This document shows, piece by piece, positions 1 to 11,061 of a stretch of 64,000 nt of DNA. Positions within the stretch are counted from its first letter, which is position 1; each line of letters begins with the position of its first letter. A program made the position numbers and the translations under genes. This stretch comes from Notospermus geniculatus. Lineage: Eukaryota > Nemertea > Pilidiophora > Heteronemertea > Lineidae. The stretch covers positions 115,648-179,647 of the forward strand of contig NMRB01000985.1 in the NCBI GenBank assembly GCA_002633025.1. The letters run 5' to 3'. Below the pieces are notes generated by a model. It saw only the letters and a program-made list of their open reading frames with translations. It was not told the origin of the DNA and did no database searches.

Positions 1-3000
1 AAGTGAAATCCACACCTAGGCCCATCGGATATGTATTCTCCTGGTCGTCGGTCAACGGTAACTCTGCTCGACCCGAATCTTCTAGGCTCCAAATTTCCCA
101 TCGGTTCTTGTCTGTGAGGCCACGTCCAAGGATGCCGACCTCTTGACCTTTGTAGGAAACACCGATAGCCATCTCCCATTCGAGGATCTGCGTGAAGAGG
201 TAACCACCATCACGCTCCTCATCACACCCGTAACTTATGTCATCGTAGCAGACAAACTTTGGCGGGGCTGTCTTCTACAGAGAAACAGAATTAGAATCAT
301 TGATATGTTATGAAAAGATGTACAAAGGTGATCCATTGTTGATGAAGTGGAACCTCCCTTAGCGGACACCTCTGCCAGGAGGACACCTCTCTATTAAGGA
401 CACCAAAAGTCAGTCCAAAACTGGTCATTTCTATTCATTTTGACCCCTGTAATCAGGACACCAAGTAGCAGTCCCGGAGGTGTCCATATGGCACAGGATT
501 TGAACCCGGGCCCTACCGCTTGGTATGTGGACGTGATAACCACTAGGCTATCAAAGCTCCTTCTTTTTATTTCCACCTCCGAGATCAGGACACCTCTCAA
601 TTAAGGACTACATCCGTGAGTCCCAATGTGTGTCCCAGAGAGGTCTATATCAACACTTTTCAAAACATATTTCTCTTATACTCACAGACGAAGTTGTGAT
701 AACCACCGTTGGTTGAATGGTAGTGTCAGCATCAGGAGGGATATACGAAGCTATAAAGACATTATTGCTCGCCCATAAGATGTCAGTGACTTGGAAAACT
801 TGGTCAAACTTGTCAGGACATGGCATCTGTGCTTTCATTTCCAATTTCTGGTCGTATTGAGTCAAAGTCCCGTCTTTCTTACCAGCTACGAGTTGTTTAC
901 CCTTCGGACTCCAGCAAACTGTAAAGAAATTTGGAAATTATTTCCAAAATGTCGCTAAGGGGAAATGAAGACTCCGATGGAGAACCAGTGATGCAAAAGC
1001 CTATTTTGATCTTGCGAACACTTCTGCCAGTTTATTGTCTACCTCTTCAGTCTGTCACATGGGACAGTAAGCCATGGTGCCTTGTACATTGTGCCTTTGC
1101 AAGGGCAAGTAAAAGGCCCCATCCAAGTGAGGAACATGAATAGCTTGAGATGGCCTCTTCCGTACTTACCAGGGCCAACAGTACTTTGGCCCTGATTTTT
1201 TTCCATCAGGGCCAAAGCCAGACACAGATACAAATTTGGCCATGTTCATTCTGCTTGATCTTCGTAATCAGGACACCTCTCAATTAAGGACACCATTTGC
1301 CAGGACCGAGGTCTCTTAAAGAGAGGCTCCACTCTAACTAATCTTAGGAAAATCGTACAGGCCTTTATCATTAAGATTATGCACCTACTTGCAGTAAAGT
1401 TATTCTCGCCACCAAGACTTGCACTGCGTGTAAACTGGTCCCCTAATTTCCACAAAGAGAGGCTGCCAACATTCAGACATATTGCAATCAGATCCGCTGA
1501 GGTTGGATTCCACAGCATGTTCGTAACGCAGCAACCGGGGGTCGAGGAAAGCTGGACATCCAGGAATGGGTCTGGTTGGGAGTCCTTAGGAGAAAGGAAT
1601 GACAATGTTTTTAGGACTGTCTGAACACAATCAAAGTTTGAAGCCAAAATACTAGTATTGTGTGAAATGGCATTAACCTCAAGCCCAAGAGATGACCAAG
1701 TTCACACTTGCCACTCCTGCAGAAACTCCATTAGTGGACACCCCTGCCAGAAGGACACCTCTGTATAAGGACACCACAGGGCATTTCTATTCATTATCAC
1801 CCCTGTAACCAGGACACCTCTACTGGTAGAACCATACCATTGATCGATTTAAGCACTTGTCCCGTTGCCCGGGGCAAGTGAATTTTGATACGGACAAGTA
1901 AACGTCCAGAAGTGGTTGTCCTGCGGACAAGTAAAGAATCATCATTTTTCCATTGAAAAACCATTTGCAGGCAACTCAAAAAGCAACACGGGCAACCAAT
2001 TGCAAAAGAGCACTCGCCCGGTGGACAACTGGACCGAAGAGCCAAAAATCGATCACTGCATACCTTATCTGTAAATGCTCTGACATCAAACAACAGAAGA
2101 TAGGCCATCCGATTCCTACAAACAGCCACAGCAAGTGTCAGATTATCAGCACTGATGCAGATATGGGTCGGACGCACTCGAACATTGACTGATCCCCAGA
2201 AATCAAAATCTTCCATAACTTCATTGACATGTTTTCCTATACTACCATTGATGATGTTAGTTGTTTTTAAGACTTTGAAGCCTGTAAGAGAAAGAACACA
2301 ATGAAAAGTTGGGTTATGGGTATTAGGCCTACACCCCTTCATGTTCAACTTTTCCTAATAATTACCAAGATACAGAAAAGCACAAAATTGACACACAAAA
2401 TGATAAATAAGCAAGAAGTCAATCTCCAGAATTCAAAAATTTCCTAATAATTATGTAACAACAGCATTATCATCATCATCATCTTTCATTTTTTAAATTC
2501 GCAAAACTTACCCACATCGCTTCCAACAAACACCAGTCCAAAATTATTTGCCACGGCCACAAGGTTTGTTTTTGTCAATGGGAGGTTTGCAGGAGTTTCT
2601 GATATTCTGATCTTGCTTAGTTGCTTAAAGCGGAAACCCTGCAAAGAAAAAAAAACATTATTGGGCCGACAGTATTATTTTTTCATTAACATCTCCTCTC
2701 AGTCTCACCCATGCCATGCAGTCTCTTCCTTGTTCACTGCTTCAATGAGGAACCCGCGTGCCAGAAATCCCAACAGGTTGGCGCTGCGAGCAGTGTGACC
2801 GAAACGACGTCATTGACGTCGTTTTAAGTGTTGACGTTGCGTCATGAAAAAATGAGCTGTACATTTTCTACAGGAAAAATGAGATAAAGACGATGCCAAA
2901 ATCGTCATCTATGTCTTCATTTTAAGGAAAAAAGCATTGCAAAATTGCAGACATTTTCATCTGCTACAAGATGATGTAAATTTTAATGCCAGGTGACCGA

Positions 3001-4050
3001 AACGAAAGGGTGATTTTCACGCCGGAAATAAATGGAAATAACGTTAGAAAAAAGAAACTTCGGTCGCACCGCTCACAGCGCCACGTCGTGGCGTTAGTTC
3101 CTCCGGTTCCCCATATTCACAATCACATTCAATAGGCCTTATCGCACCTAGCACATGGCTAATCAGCATAAAATCAGCGAAGCGGAAAAGGCCCGACAAT
3201 CAGCGCCCCCGCAGTACATTCACAATGCATCGCCCTGTGCATGGCCTGCATTTTTTGTAAACAATGGCCAATAAAAGCAACTTCCAAAAGCCGGATGTGC
3301 CAAAACTAACTAGCTACGTGGGAGGCGTTATGAAGTGATTCAAATCGGTCAAATATTGACTACCGATCGTTCTCGCGATCGCAAAAAATCGATGGTTAAT
3401 TCCAAAAGATTAGCACATGTCATGATGTTATCATCATGGTGGCCCTCACGTGTCAGTTATTGACCAATCAGCGTGGGGTTGCACGATAATATGATAATGT
3501 TTTGGCGTTGTTTACATGGACTAATCATCGATTTTTGGCGATCGCGAAGACGATCAGTGGTCAATAGTTGATCCACTTGAATCACTTTATACCGCCGCCC
3601 ACGTAGCTAGTTAGTTTAGGCACATCAGGCTTTTGGAAGTGACTTTTATTGGCCAATGTTGACAAAAAATGCACGCCATGCATAGGGCGATGCATTGTGA
3701 ATGTACTGCGGGGGCGCTGATGGTTGGGCCCTTTCCGCTTCGCTGATTTATGCTGATTGGCCATGTGCTAGGTGCGATAAGGCCTATTCAGGCGACGACG
3801 ACAGCCTACACACATCATTCATGATTGTGTCAACATCACTTCACGGAACGGAACGCATGGCTGAGCATAGCCTAGGCCCTAAACACAAATCTACAAAGTT
3901 CCTACCTTATGCCTTTCAATGGCTTCTTTCATTTTGAATACACAGTGTGGACTGTGTTGTTGTGTACATTTTTGATTTTACACTGACTGTACTGACACTA
4001 CTCACCTCTTCCACACGCTCTGGAACATCGTCATCGGCAGGAAGTACCAT
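1..4050 (-). CDS. NUP214: Nuclear pore complex protein Nup214, N-terminal part (partial, 6 exons)
   Basis: Nup214 is a cytoplasmic-face nucleoporin. Its N-terminal seven-bladed beta-propeller binds the mRNA export helicase DDX19/Dbp5. Six minus-strand exons chain in phase: 4006-4050 (start codon 4048-4050), 2512-2638, 2064-2281, 1389-1584, 686-918 and 1-274, the last running off the window. They give 364 residues, all within the propeller. Recognisable stretches are SADNLTLAV followed by FDVRAFTD (blade 2), NMLWNPTSADLIAICL, CWSPKGKQL with KDGTLTQYD, VTDILWASNNVF, and SLEDSGRAELPLTDD with YPMGLGVDF. Each lines up with human NUP214 in order. The coiled coil and FG-repeat tail are outside the window. 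The first exon codes only 15 residues. The gene is head-to-head with RABGGTB, its start 835 bp from that start codon. Intron 1 holds two foldback elements and other introns hold SINE fragments. The family call is firm; exon ends are inferred from splice consensus and phase. Confidence 0.93.
353..660. repeat. Dispersed GGACACCTCT-rich repeat, split by a SINE fragment
   Basis: The segment repeats the phrase 'aggacacctct..attaaggacacca' several times, then 'catttctattcatttt..cccctgtaatcaggacacc'. The same order of phrases returns at 1262-1335 and 1725-1822. A reversed SINE head (about 470-562) interrupts this copy. It lies in a NUP214 intron. The family is unnamed and the limits are approximate. 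Confidence 0.55.
470..562 (-). repeat. tRNA-derived SINE, head fragment
   Basis: Reading the minus strand, this starts as a tRNA-like Pol III promoter: box A as TAGCCTAGTGG, then a box B-like GGGTTCAAATCC. It matches the heads of the fuller copies at 46948, 49617 and 54489. Only the tRNA-like part is present. Confidence 0.7.
1036..1215 (+). repeat. tRNA-derived SINE, body fragment
   Basis: It carries the SINE body phrases 'catgggacagtaagcc', 'gcaagggcaagtaaaag', 'ccatccaagtgaggaaca' and 'gatggcctcttccgtac', as in the copies at 8157 and 46948. The tRNA-like head is missing. It lies in a NUP214 intron. Confidence 0.75.
1725..1822. repeat. Second copy of the GGACACCTCT-rich repeat
   Basis: This shows the same succession as 353-469: a 'ttagtggacacccctgccag' start, then 'aggacacctctgtataagg', 'catttctattcatta' and 'cccctgtaaccaggacacc'. 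It lies in a NUP214 intron. Confidence 0.5.
2779..3083. mobile_element. Inverted-repeat (MITE-like) element in NUP214 intron 1
   Basis: The left end reads TGGCGCTGCGAGCAGTGTGA followed by CCGAAAC. The right end, reverse complemented, reads TGGCGCTGTGAGCGGTGCGA followed by CCGAAG. That is an imperfect terminal inverted repeat of about 27 bp around a 305-bp non-coding body. No transposase is visible. The superfamily is not clear. Confidence 0.65.
3131..3788. mobile_element. 658-bp foldback (near-palindromic) element
   Basis: The left arm (about 3131-3400) begins 'aataggccttatcgcaccta' and passes through 'cacatggctaatcagcata', 'gcgcccccgcagtacattca' and 'actaactagctacgtggg'. The right arm (about 3520-3788) holds the reverse complements of all of these in the opposite order and ends 'ataaggcctatt'. 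The arms differ at scattered bases, so it is not an assembly fold. It lies in NUP214 intron 1 and has no coding capacity. Confidence 0.8.
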
Positions 4051-4885
4051 GATTATTATTTCTTGGTAACCTACAAACTTTATTTCACCGGCTAGATAGA
4101 CTTCTTTAGTTTTTTACGAAAAACCAAAGGTAAAATCACCGATTTTTTGTTGCTTTATTTCACATCACATTCCATGCATTCATAGCGATCACAGCGCCCC
4201 TAGTTACATTTTCACCGTTAAAATGATGACGTCATTGGAAACTAATAGATTTCGTGATTTCTCATTATGATATGCAAATTAGTATTGCGTCATAAATTCG
4301 AAATTTTTCACGAGTATCATGATTTCTCATTCTGCTATGCAAATTATGTATTACGTCATAAATTTCGGGAATCCGTAAATTTCATGATTTCCCATTCTGA
4401 TATGCAAATTAGATGAATCCAGCCGTTCATTCTCAGACATGCAAAAATAGTCGATTCGTATTAAATTTATAAACTTTAATTTACTTGTATAGAGTCTGTA
4501 CTGTTACTCAAAACATATTTTGTTGTAGTATATGGTTTTTCACGTATTAACTGTGATAAGATTCATTCGATCTAGGCCTAAATTCAAATGGACAGTAGCG
4601 CCGCGGGAGTGTGGGGCGGCAAAGATTGGAAGCAGTCCAGGCGAAGGACACGTGTTGGTTCCTAATGCTGCCGCCAGGGGATGTAGGAACCCAATGGCAA
4701 GTTTTGTCATGTTTGTCATGTTTGTTGTCACAGTGAGTTGTCTTCTAACATTACTGCATCACCAGATCACCTCTTAACTTGTTAACTTGATGAAGTTTCT
4801 TCCCATGCAGGTTGTGGTCACCTTTGTGCCTTTGAAAGAAAACAGGAGGAGCCAGTGGCACTGAAAAATCACAAGCTTTGAAACC
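4051..4885. promoter_or_regulatory. Divergent promoter interval between NUP214 and RABGGTB
   Basis: The 835 bp between the two start codons must hold both 5' ends. Visible elements are a CRE-like TGACGTCATT near 4228 and three evenly spaced POU octamers (ATGCAAAT). No TATA box stands out. The division of elements between the two genes is unknown. Confidence 0.5.
4245..4410 (+). repeat. Three tandem ~65-bp units, each with an ATGCAAAT octamer
   Basis: Each unit reads roughly 'atgatttctcattctgatatgcaaattagtattgcgtcataaattt'. The octamer ATGCAAAT falls at 4272-4279, 4337-4344 and 4401-4408, so the spacing is 65 and 64 bp. The array lies about 0.2-0.36 kb upstream of the NUP214 start codon. Confidence 0.7.
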
Positions 4886-7800
4886 ATGGTAAGCAAGGGG
4901 ACAAAAAAGTGATCATCATCATTGGCATCATCATCATCCATGCATCTGATCATCATGATCATGATCATCATCACCATCTCATGTTTGTCTGAATCTGCCC
5001 TGGAGCAATTTGAGAAGATGCCATGATAGGCTAATAATGTCTTGCTAGGCTAGATAGACCGAAAACTCCGGCTCCGAACATAACATGTGACGTGTCATGG
5101 TTTTGATGCTTGCTAGGCCCACCACTGTGGCACTGTCACATTCATCGTTTCCACAACAAAAAATCGTTCCGTTTTGCCCTTGAGACGGGTTGCACGTTTT
5201 GCCTCCCTGCCCCCGGCCCCGCGCTGCGTTTCGTTTTGCCCCCTCCCCCGATTTGTGTCAAAGTGTCCCCCCGGGCTTTGCCTCATGATGTCAACGTCAG
5301 CACTTCTTGCAGACATTGAAGTTATGCCCTGGAAACTACAAATAGGCCTAGGCCTAGTATGCCTCAATCATGGAAGTACTGAAGAGAACAACACTGTTTT
5401 CACATTCGATGGCCCCACATTTTTAGGCCCTGCTTCCTCAAGTGATTCATCTAGCATGTCCAGTTCAATTGACCCGACTCTTTGACCTTTCCAAATTCCA
5501 GGGCACCCCTATGAAAGACGTCACCATATTGGAGAATTCCCCGAAGACTCTCCTTCTACAGAAACACATCGACTACATAGCAGCTTATGGACAGAAGAAA
5601 GATGACTATGTAAGAATACTGCCTACTCCCGCACCCGCACCCTGTGCAGGAGTATGATTACCTCATAGTTCATTTTCTATTTTCAAGGGTCAAAGAATGA
5701 CTGATTTTGATGACCCTGAAAGATCAACCCTTACTGAGAATGAAAATTTCTTCAAAAACATAAAAATGTTCAAAAGTCTGCAACATTACAGATGCACTTT
5801 CACATAGGTATTCATTGGAAAGGGTTCCATAAGAGCTTTCCAGTGAACACCCAGTTGATAGGGTTTGGTACTTTTCAACCTTGTTGGCCTACATATTTCC
5901 AAATTTGACTGAATGTACCTTGACGAAGAAGGTGTTCAATGCTGTTTTAAGAATTGTATAGACCATTCTCAAATTGCCGTAAACGAAAAAGATCTGCGCA
6001 CTTCCGCCGAAATCTCAACCATGACCTCGATCTGAAGCTGAATGAGTACGTGACGCAGACAACCCCACGACAGTGACTTCGATGACGTTGCGCCAGGGTC
6101 AACCATTGCTAAAATCACGGATTGCGTCACGTCACCCGGTCAGATCGAGGTTCTGGTGAGCTTTTGGCGGAAGTGCGCAGATCTGCGAATTTGAGAATCG
6201 TCTATATCAATTAATGGAACTCAGGACGAAACACGAGTATCTTCTATTCTATCATACTCCCTTTGATTTTTAGGAGTACTGCATGACAGAGTACCTCCGC
6301 ATGAGCGGCATCTACTGGGGTTTAACAGTCATGGATTTGATGCACAGCTTGGACAAAATGAACAAGGATGAGGTGATAGAATTTGTGAAGCAATGCCAGC
6401 ATGACTGCGGAGGAATTGGTGCTAGTATTGGACACGACCCACATCTACTTTATACCCTTAGTGCTATACAGGTTTGTCGGAAATTTCACCAGTTTTTTTC
6501 TTGGCTCACCTGTGGTGCACCTATGTGATAGCGCACTGTCAGTTGGCCAAGGGTCAGCGTGTTTCTTAACCACTTGGTTCAGAAATGTGAAATACTGAAA
6601 CTTAGTATGCTGGTAACTTATGGCAAAAATTCTGCAGGACGAAAGGCACTGGAAATTTCAGAGATAAACCAGCAGGATGCCGGAGAGGCCGGAGAAAGCC
6701 TGCACTCTCAGGGAGTCGCCCTCGATATCGCTTGAAGACAGGCTCTGACCGGGGTTCAAACCTGGAAGCTCCGAGATGACAGGCGCTGATGTTTCCATTG
6801 CCCCTTAGTTCCCTTTTACCACCCTTTCAGATTTTGACCCTCTATGATGCCTTAGACAGTATTAACCAGGACGAAGTAGTGAAATATATTGCCGGCCTTC
6901 AACAAGAGGACGGGAGTTTTATAGGAGATAAGTGGGGTATGTTCTTCTTGACCAACTTCACTGAATCCCAGTTTCAGGCGCGTTCACACCAAAACTGGAT
7001 TCCGGGATGTGAATGCACCTTTACTTTAGTTGGACAGAAAGCAGAGCTGCAAAGGCCCAGTCTATCAAGATGTTTGTGAAGCAGCAACCAAGAGATTGCA
7101 ACGATGCCGTAGGTTCGCTAACCCAGTATTCAAAAATCACTACTGTAAACCGTGAAATTTTCGCGTGCGTTTTATTTTCGCGCTAGAGGGTCAAAACGCG
7201 AACATAAATCGCGCGAAAATTATTATTCTTATTATTCTTCTGAAGCTAAAGGGTTCCAATCGCGAATATTTATTCTTCGCGAATTCGTAGACCACCAAAA
7301 TCGCGAACATTTAGCATCGCGAAAATATCACGGTTTACAGTATTCATGATGCCTGTTCCCTTTTCAGGGGAAGTCGACACGAGATTTTCTTTCTGTGCTG
7401 TTGCTAGTCTAGCATTATTGGTGAGTACTTGAGTCGGCAGACCCCCGATGTATTGTGCTATGATAAAACAACAGGGGAAAGAACCACAAATGCCAGTCCA
7501 GGGTTTGAGGAGATTTCTGCCCTCCAACATGATATGACATGGTCATTTTGTGCCAATCAGCTCTGAGTTTGCCAGGCCGGATTTAGAGGGGGACGTAGGG
7601 GCGTACGCGTCGCCACCTCTATTTTGTTGAAATTCCTTGAACCTGACGAGGAAAATCAGGCATTCAGGTGCTACAGGGGTCGCATTGACAAACGCCAGGC
7701 CAGGCCCCCTCTTTTTCTGGATGATGGATCCGGCAATGGTTGGTTTGTCCAATACTCAGCAGGGTTCAAAGTTCATGACCATTTGGTCTAAAATGCAACC

Positions 7801-9711
7801 TGAATTTTGCTCTGTGCGACCAAAAAAATTGATGTTCTAATGCATTTTGCATTGTGTGCGACTTGATTTTTTGGCCTGTTCGACCAAAATCTGCTTTTTC
7901 AGAAAATGAACTTTGATCCCTGCTCAGCTGAACCAAAAAGTTTCAGTTGAACCCTTACAAGTGTGGAATGATCTGGTTTCCTTCTGCATTGGATTGCAGT
8001 CCTATCCTTTCCTCCTGTGTATTTTCAGGGAAGACTAAGTGCAATTAATATGGATTCAGCTGTAGACTTTGTATTATCGTGTATGAATTTTGATGGAGGA
8101 TTTGGGTGTCGGCCCGGAAGTGAATCACACTCAGGACAAGTAAGTCGTGATCATCGTTGTAGGAGTCTTGTGGTTATCACATCCATTTACCAAGCGGCAG
8201 GTCCCAGGTTCAAATGCCGGGCCGTATTGGATTAAATCATCCCTGGCACTTCAGTCCGTCGCATGGGACAGTAAGCCGTGGTGCCTTGTACCTTGTGTCT
8301 TTGCAAGGGCAAGTAAAAGATCCCATCCAAGTGAGGAACATGAGTAGCATGAGATGGCCTCTTCTATACTTACCAGGGCCAATAATGCTATGGCTTCGGC
8401 CCGGATGGAAAAATCTAATACAGAATGTGAGAAGGCCTTTATTTACTCCTTCAGACCTTGTGATACGTTGTCTCCAGTCAGACATTCCCTTTTATTTCAG
8501 ATTTACTGTTGTTTAGGAACCTTAGCCATATCTAATAGACTTCACCACGTTAAGGCAGACATGCTGGGCTGGTGGCTGTGTGAGAGACAACTGCCCTCTG
8601 GTGGACTAAATGGTAATTAATTGCATCAAATTTTATCGCGATGATGTCCCAGCGACTTTCATTGACGTTTAGCTTCGGTGATTTTTGGACATTATTTTGT
8701 TGTCTGATGTTGACCATCGTAACACTATTTGTGACCTGCTCCAACAAAACAGGCGTGTGTCACAAGTGATCATCATTGGTCATCAGTTTACTCAACTTAT
8801 CACTGCTGTCCACTACTATTGTCAACCTGCAGAGACGTACATTTCAGCTATTGTGTTGTAAGGCCGTTAACCTTTTCCACGGTTGCAACAAGTGCCTGCT
8901 TTTGCTAGAGCAGGTCACATTTGACACTATTTCTAAATTTGTCTTCATTTCAGGCCGGCCGGAGAAGCTTCCAGATGTATGTTACTCCTGGTGGGTGCTG
9001 GCGTCGCTGAAGATTATAGGGAAGATTCACTGGATAGACAAGGAGAAACTGACCAAGTTTATTTTAGCGTGTCAAGATGAGGAGACGGGAGGCTTCGCTG
9101 ACAGACCTGGTGATATGGTACGTGGTGGGCTGGCAGAGTGACGCAGTGGTAATATCGGTGGATGTCTCCTCTGAGGTTCCAGGTCCTATTGCCGGTTATA
9201 CCCGCTCTTCATGTGATAGAGAGAGTTGAAGTTAAAGTTTGGGTTTATAGTCTGATATCAACAACGGTAGAGGTGTCATCCGACTTTACACTTTAACCCC
9301 GGTCTATCCTGAAACCTTTCAGTAGAACTCAGATGAGCTGCCCATTCAGCGCTAAAATCTGAGCATTTCCGACTGGTACCCATTTATACACCTGGGTGGA
9401 GAGAGGAGAGTACGGCAAAGTCTTATGCCACAGTGGGATTCGAACCCAAGACCCTCTGACCACTAGTCGGACACCCAAACCACTACACCACCGTGGCATC
9501 CATGGCTACATGAATAAACTGAGTTGTCGCATGCACTCCTGAAATAACATAATTTTGTCTGTGTTAATTTCAGGTTGATCCATTCCACACGTTATTTGGA
9601 ATCACGGGGCTTTCTCTTCTCGGGAACAGCGAAGTCAAACCAGTCAACTGTGTCTTCTGCATGCCGGATGAAGTGATACAAAGACGTGGAATCCGCCTGA
9701 ACTTACTGTGA
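4886..9711 (+). CDS. RABGGTB: Rab geranylgeranyltransferase subunit beta (complete, 9 exons)
   Basis: This is the catalytic beta subunit of Rab geranylgeranyltransferase. It attaches geranylgeranyl groups to C-terminal cysteines of REP-bound Rab GTPases in the cytosol. Exons are 4886-4888, 5502-5609, 6274-6471, 6831-6936, 7368-7420, 8029-8139, 8501-8612, 8954-9117 and 9574-9711, giving 330 residues (human 331). Exon 1 supplies only the ATG, in aaaccATG directly before a GTAAGC donor; exon 2 opens with GTPMKDV, matching human MGTPQKDV. Prenyltransferase repeats such as [20 protein letters not shown] and GGFADRPGD are intact. With this model the zinc ligands fall at D238 and C240 (PDVCYSWW) and H290 (DPFHTLFG), the positions known for the mammalian enzyme, which supports the one-codon exon. 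Introns hold MITEs and SINEs. It lies head-to-head with NUP214 and tail-to-tail with CDC73. The family is certain; only exon 1 is inferred. Confidence 0.95.
5147..5300. repeat. GTTTTGCCCC-rich repeat related to the element at 51078
   Basis: It starts 'attcatcgtttccacaac', like the left end at 51078, and shares the 'ttttgccccc..ggctttgc..atgtcaacgtcagca' phrases. The right terminal repeat is not seen, so this is a half copy in RABGGTB intron 1. Confidence 0.5.
5957..6206. mobile_element. MITE with ~40-bp imperfect terminal inverted repeats
   Basis: The left end is TATAGACCATTCTCAAATTG and then GATCTGCGCACTTCCGCC. The right end has GGCGGAAGTGCGCAGATC and then AATTTGAGAATCGTCTATA. The body is non-coding, in RABGGTB intron 2. 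TA at both borders would suit a TA-target element, but this is not proven. Confidence 0.75.
7141..7342. mobile_element. 202-bp MITE flanked by TA (mariner-like ends)
   Basis: It opens TACTGTAAACCGTGAAATTT and closes with GCGAAAATATCACGGTTTACAGTA, read as two parts. The ends are good inverted repeats that start and finish with TA, the usual Tc1/mariner target duplication. The interior repeats 'tcgcga' words. It lies in RABGGTB intron 4, 25 bp before the exon 5 acceptor region. Confidence 0.8.
8157..8425 (+). repeat. tRNA-derived SINE, nearly full length
   Basis: It has a degenerate tRNA-like head (GTGGTTATCAC, then GGTTCAAATGCC), the common body ('catgggacagtaagccgt', 'gcaagggcaagtaaaaga', 'gatggcctcttctatactta') and the usual tail 'gaaaaatctaatacaga'. 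It lies in RABGGTB intron 6. Confidence 0.85.
8730..8921. mobile_element. MITE with GTGACCTGCTC / GAGCAGGTCAC ends
   Basis: The ends GTGACCTGCTCCAACAAAA and TTTTGCTAGAGCAGGTCAC are inverted repeats. The interior ('gatcatcattggtcatcagt', 'ctgcagagacgtacatttca') recurs at 11950-12126 and 30407-30560. It lies in RABGGTB intron 7, just before exon 8. Confidence 0.75.
9236..9500 (-). repeat. Second tRNA-derived SINE family, copy 1
   Basis: About 260 bp are nearly the same as 28760-29018: 'gggtttatagtctgatatca', 'acactttaaccccggtctat', 'tacacctgggtggagaga'. On the minus strand the head is tRNA-like, with box B GGGTTCGAATCCC and a box A-like TGGTGTAGTGG. It lies in RABGGTB intron 8. Confidence 0.8.
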
Positions 9712-10084
9712 TTCTTCCAACATTTATCACAGAACTTCCAACATGATCCAACGAATTGTTCATAATTTGTGTCACCAGCCTTTTTGGTTGAAACATTTAG
9801 TTTTCAATTATGCTCAATCATCTACAATACTGTGAGAAAACCGGACACCGGATCATCAGTCGATGATTCCGGTTTATTTGTCACTGGATAGTTCTGCCTG
9901 GATTTTGTCACCTGACTGTTCAAAAGTAGCCAGCCGTAAAACGTTGCAGTTTTGGCAGGCGGCTGGCTTGTACTGGCATTGCTGTGCGGCAGTGGCTTGT
10001 CGCACCGATTTCACAGGACTCGGCGTTCAAACAAACACATGCTTCTCATCTGCAGGTAACGCTGATTGACATGTGTGAGGCAGT

Positions 10085-10285
10085 CTGGGAAAACCTGTCG
10101 GATGTCGCTGGATGATCAACAAGGGCTGTCAGATTGCCTGTGCATTGATCTGCTACTGTTTACCAGTTACGAAGTACATTTCAGCGATTGAAATGTGCAG
10201 GTTCACCAAGGCCATCAACACTTCCCTCAGATGCGACATCCGACAGGTTTTCCCAGACTGCCTCACGGTCACATGTACATGTATG
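10085..10285. repeat. Dispersed repeat shared with 57905-58095
   Basis: Both copies contain 'gatgatcaacaagggctgtcagat' in two parts, 'gcctgtgcattg', 'ctactgtttacc' and 'acatttcagc.attgaaat..gc', and end with a 'ttttcc.aga.cgcctcac' phrase. The two are about 80 percent alike by eye. Family unknown. Confidence 0.6.
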
Positions 10286-11061
10286 CATGCAGTTTGAAAG
10301 TGGTGCAGTGCTAACATCGATGCCTGCGACCACCGAGGTTTTGGTTCAATTTTATGTCAGGTTCATTCTTGCGGCAGAGAGGGCAACTCTCTCTGACAGC
10401 ACACTTTTATGGCAGATCTGGTTTCCTCCTGCGTAACATTAAATTGCCCAAAACTGCTTATAGTGTCGATGCTAAATTCAATAACAGGGTCTTAATTGGA
10501 GACCTTAGATGTCCTTCGCAAATTGAGGTACATGAGGTACCTACAAATGTTGAAAACTAGAGAGCTTGTGCAGATGACGTCATCACAGAAAAATCCACCA
10601 CCTTGACCGTCAAATTGACGTCGTCGACCCACGTGGTGCACTATGTCATCGGCGCAAGTGGAGTGTGCGACTTCAACCCATGACGTGATCTAAATGTAGC
10701 AAACTTTGTTGTCGATGTCAGCATTGTGGACCGCCGGTCAAAAGTGACGTCACAATCAGCCACTGCACAAGCTCTATAGGGTGAGGGAAAAAATTCATCA
10801 GTACTGATTGATTGAAAGCAATTATGGAAACGGCATTTAATTAGTGTTTCTGATTTGACAGACATCTCTCCAAGATCAAGTAACTTGAGGTAGGTACCGC
10901 AGGAGGCGAGATAAGTCAAAATGATTATCATAATTGTATACAATATACATGTATCTATTTATGCATGATATATCTTCTACGTGAAAGTCACTTTATTATA
11001 TTGAGTATGAAACAAGGAATTTTGTTTGTTCTTTTTATTTCATGTTCGAATCATTGACGTC

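Noticed and set aside
6789-7079. A 96-codon ORF as a separate gene
   Set aside because: It is RABGGTB exon 4 read on through its donor into the intron.
8214-8516. ORFs near 8.2-8.5 kb, also seen near 1.1, 54.5, 60.2 and 62.5 kb
   Set aside because: They are translations of SINE copies and share peptides because of that.
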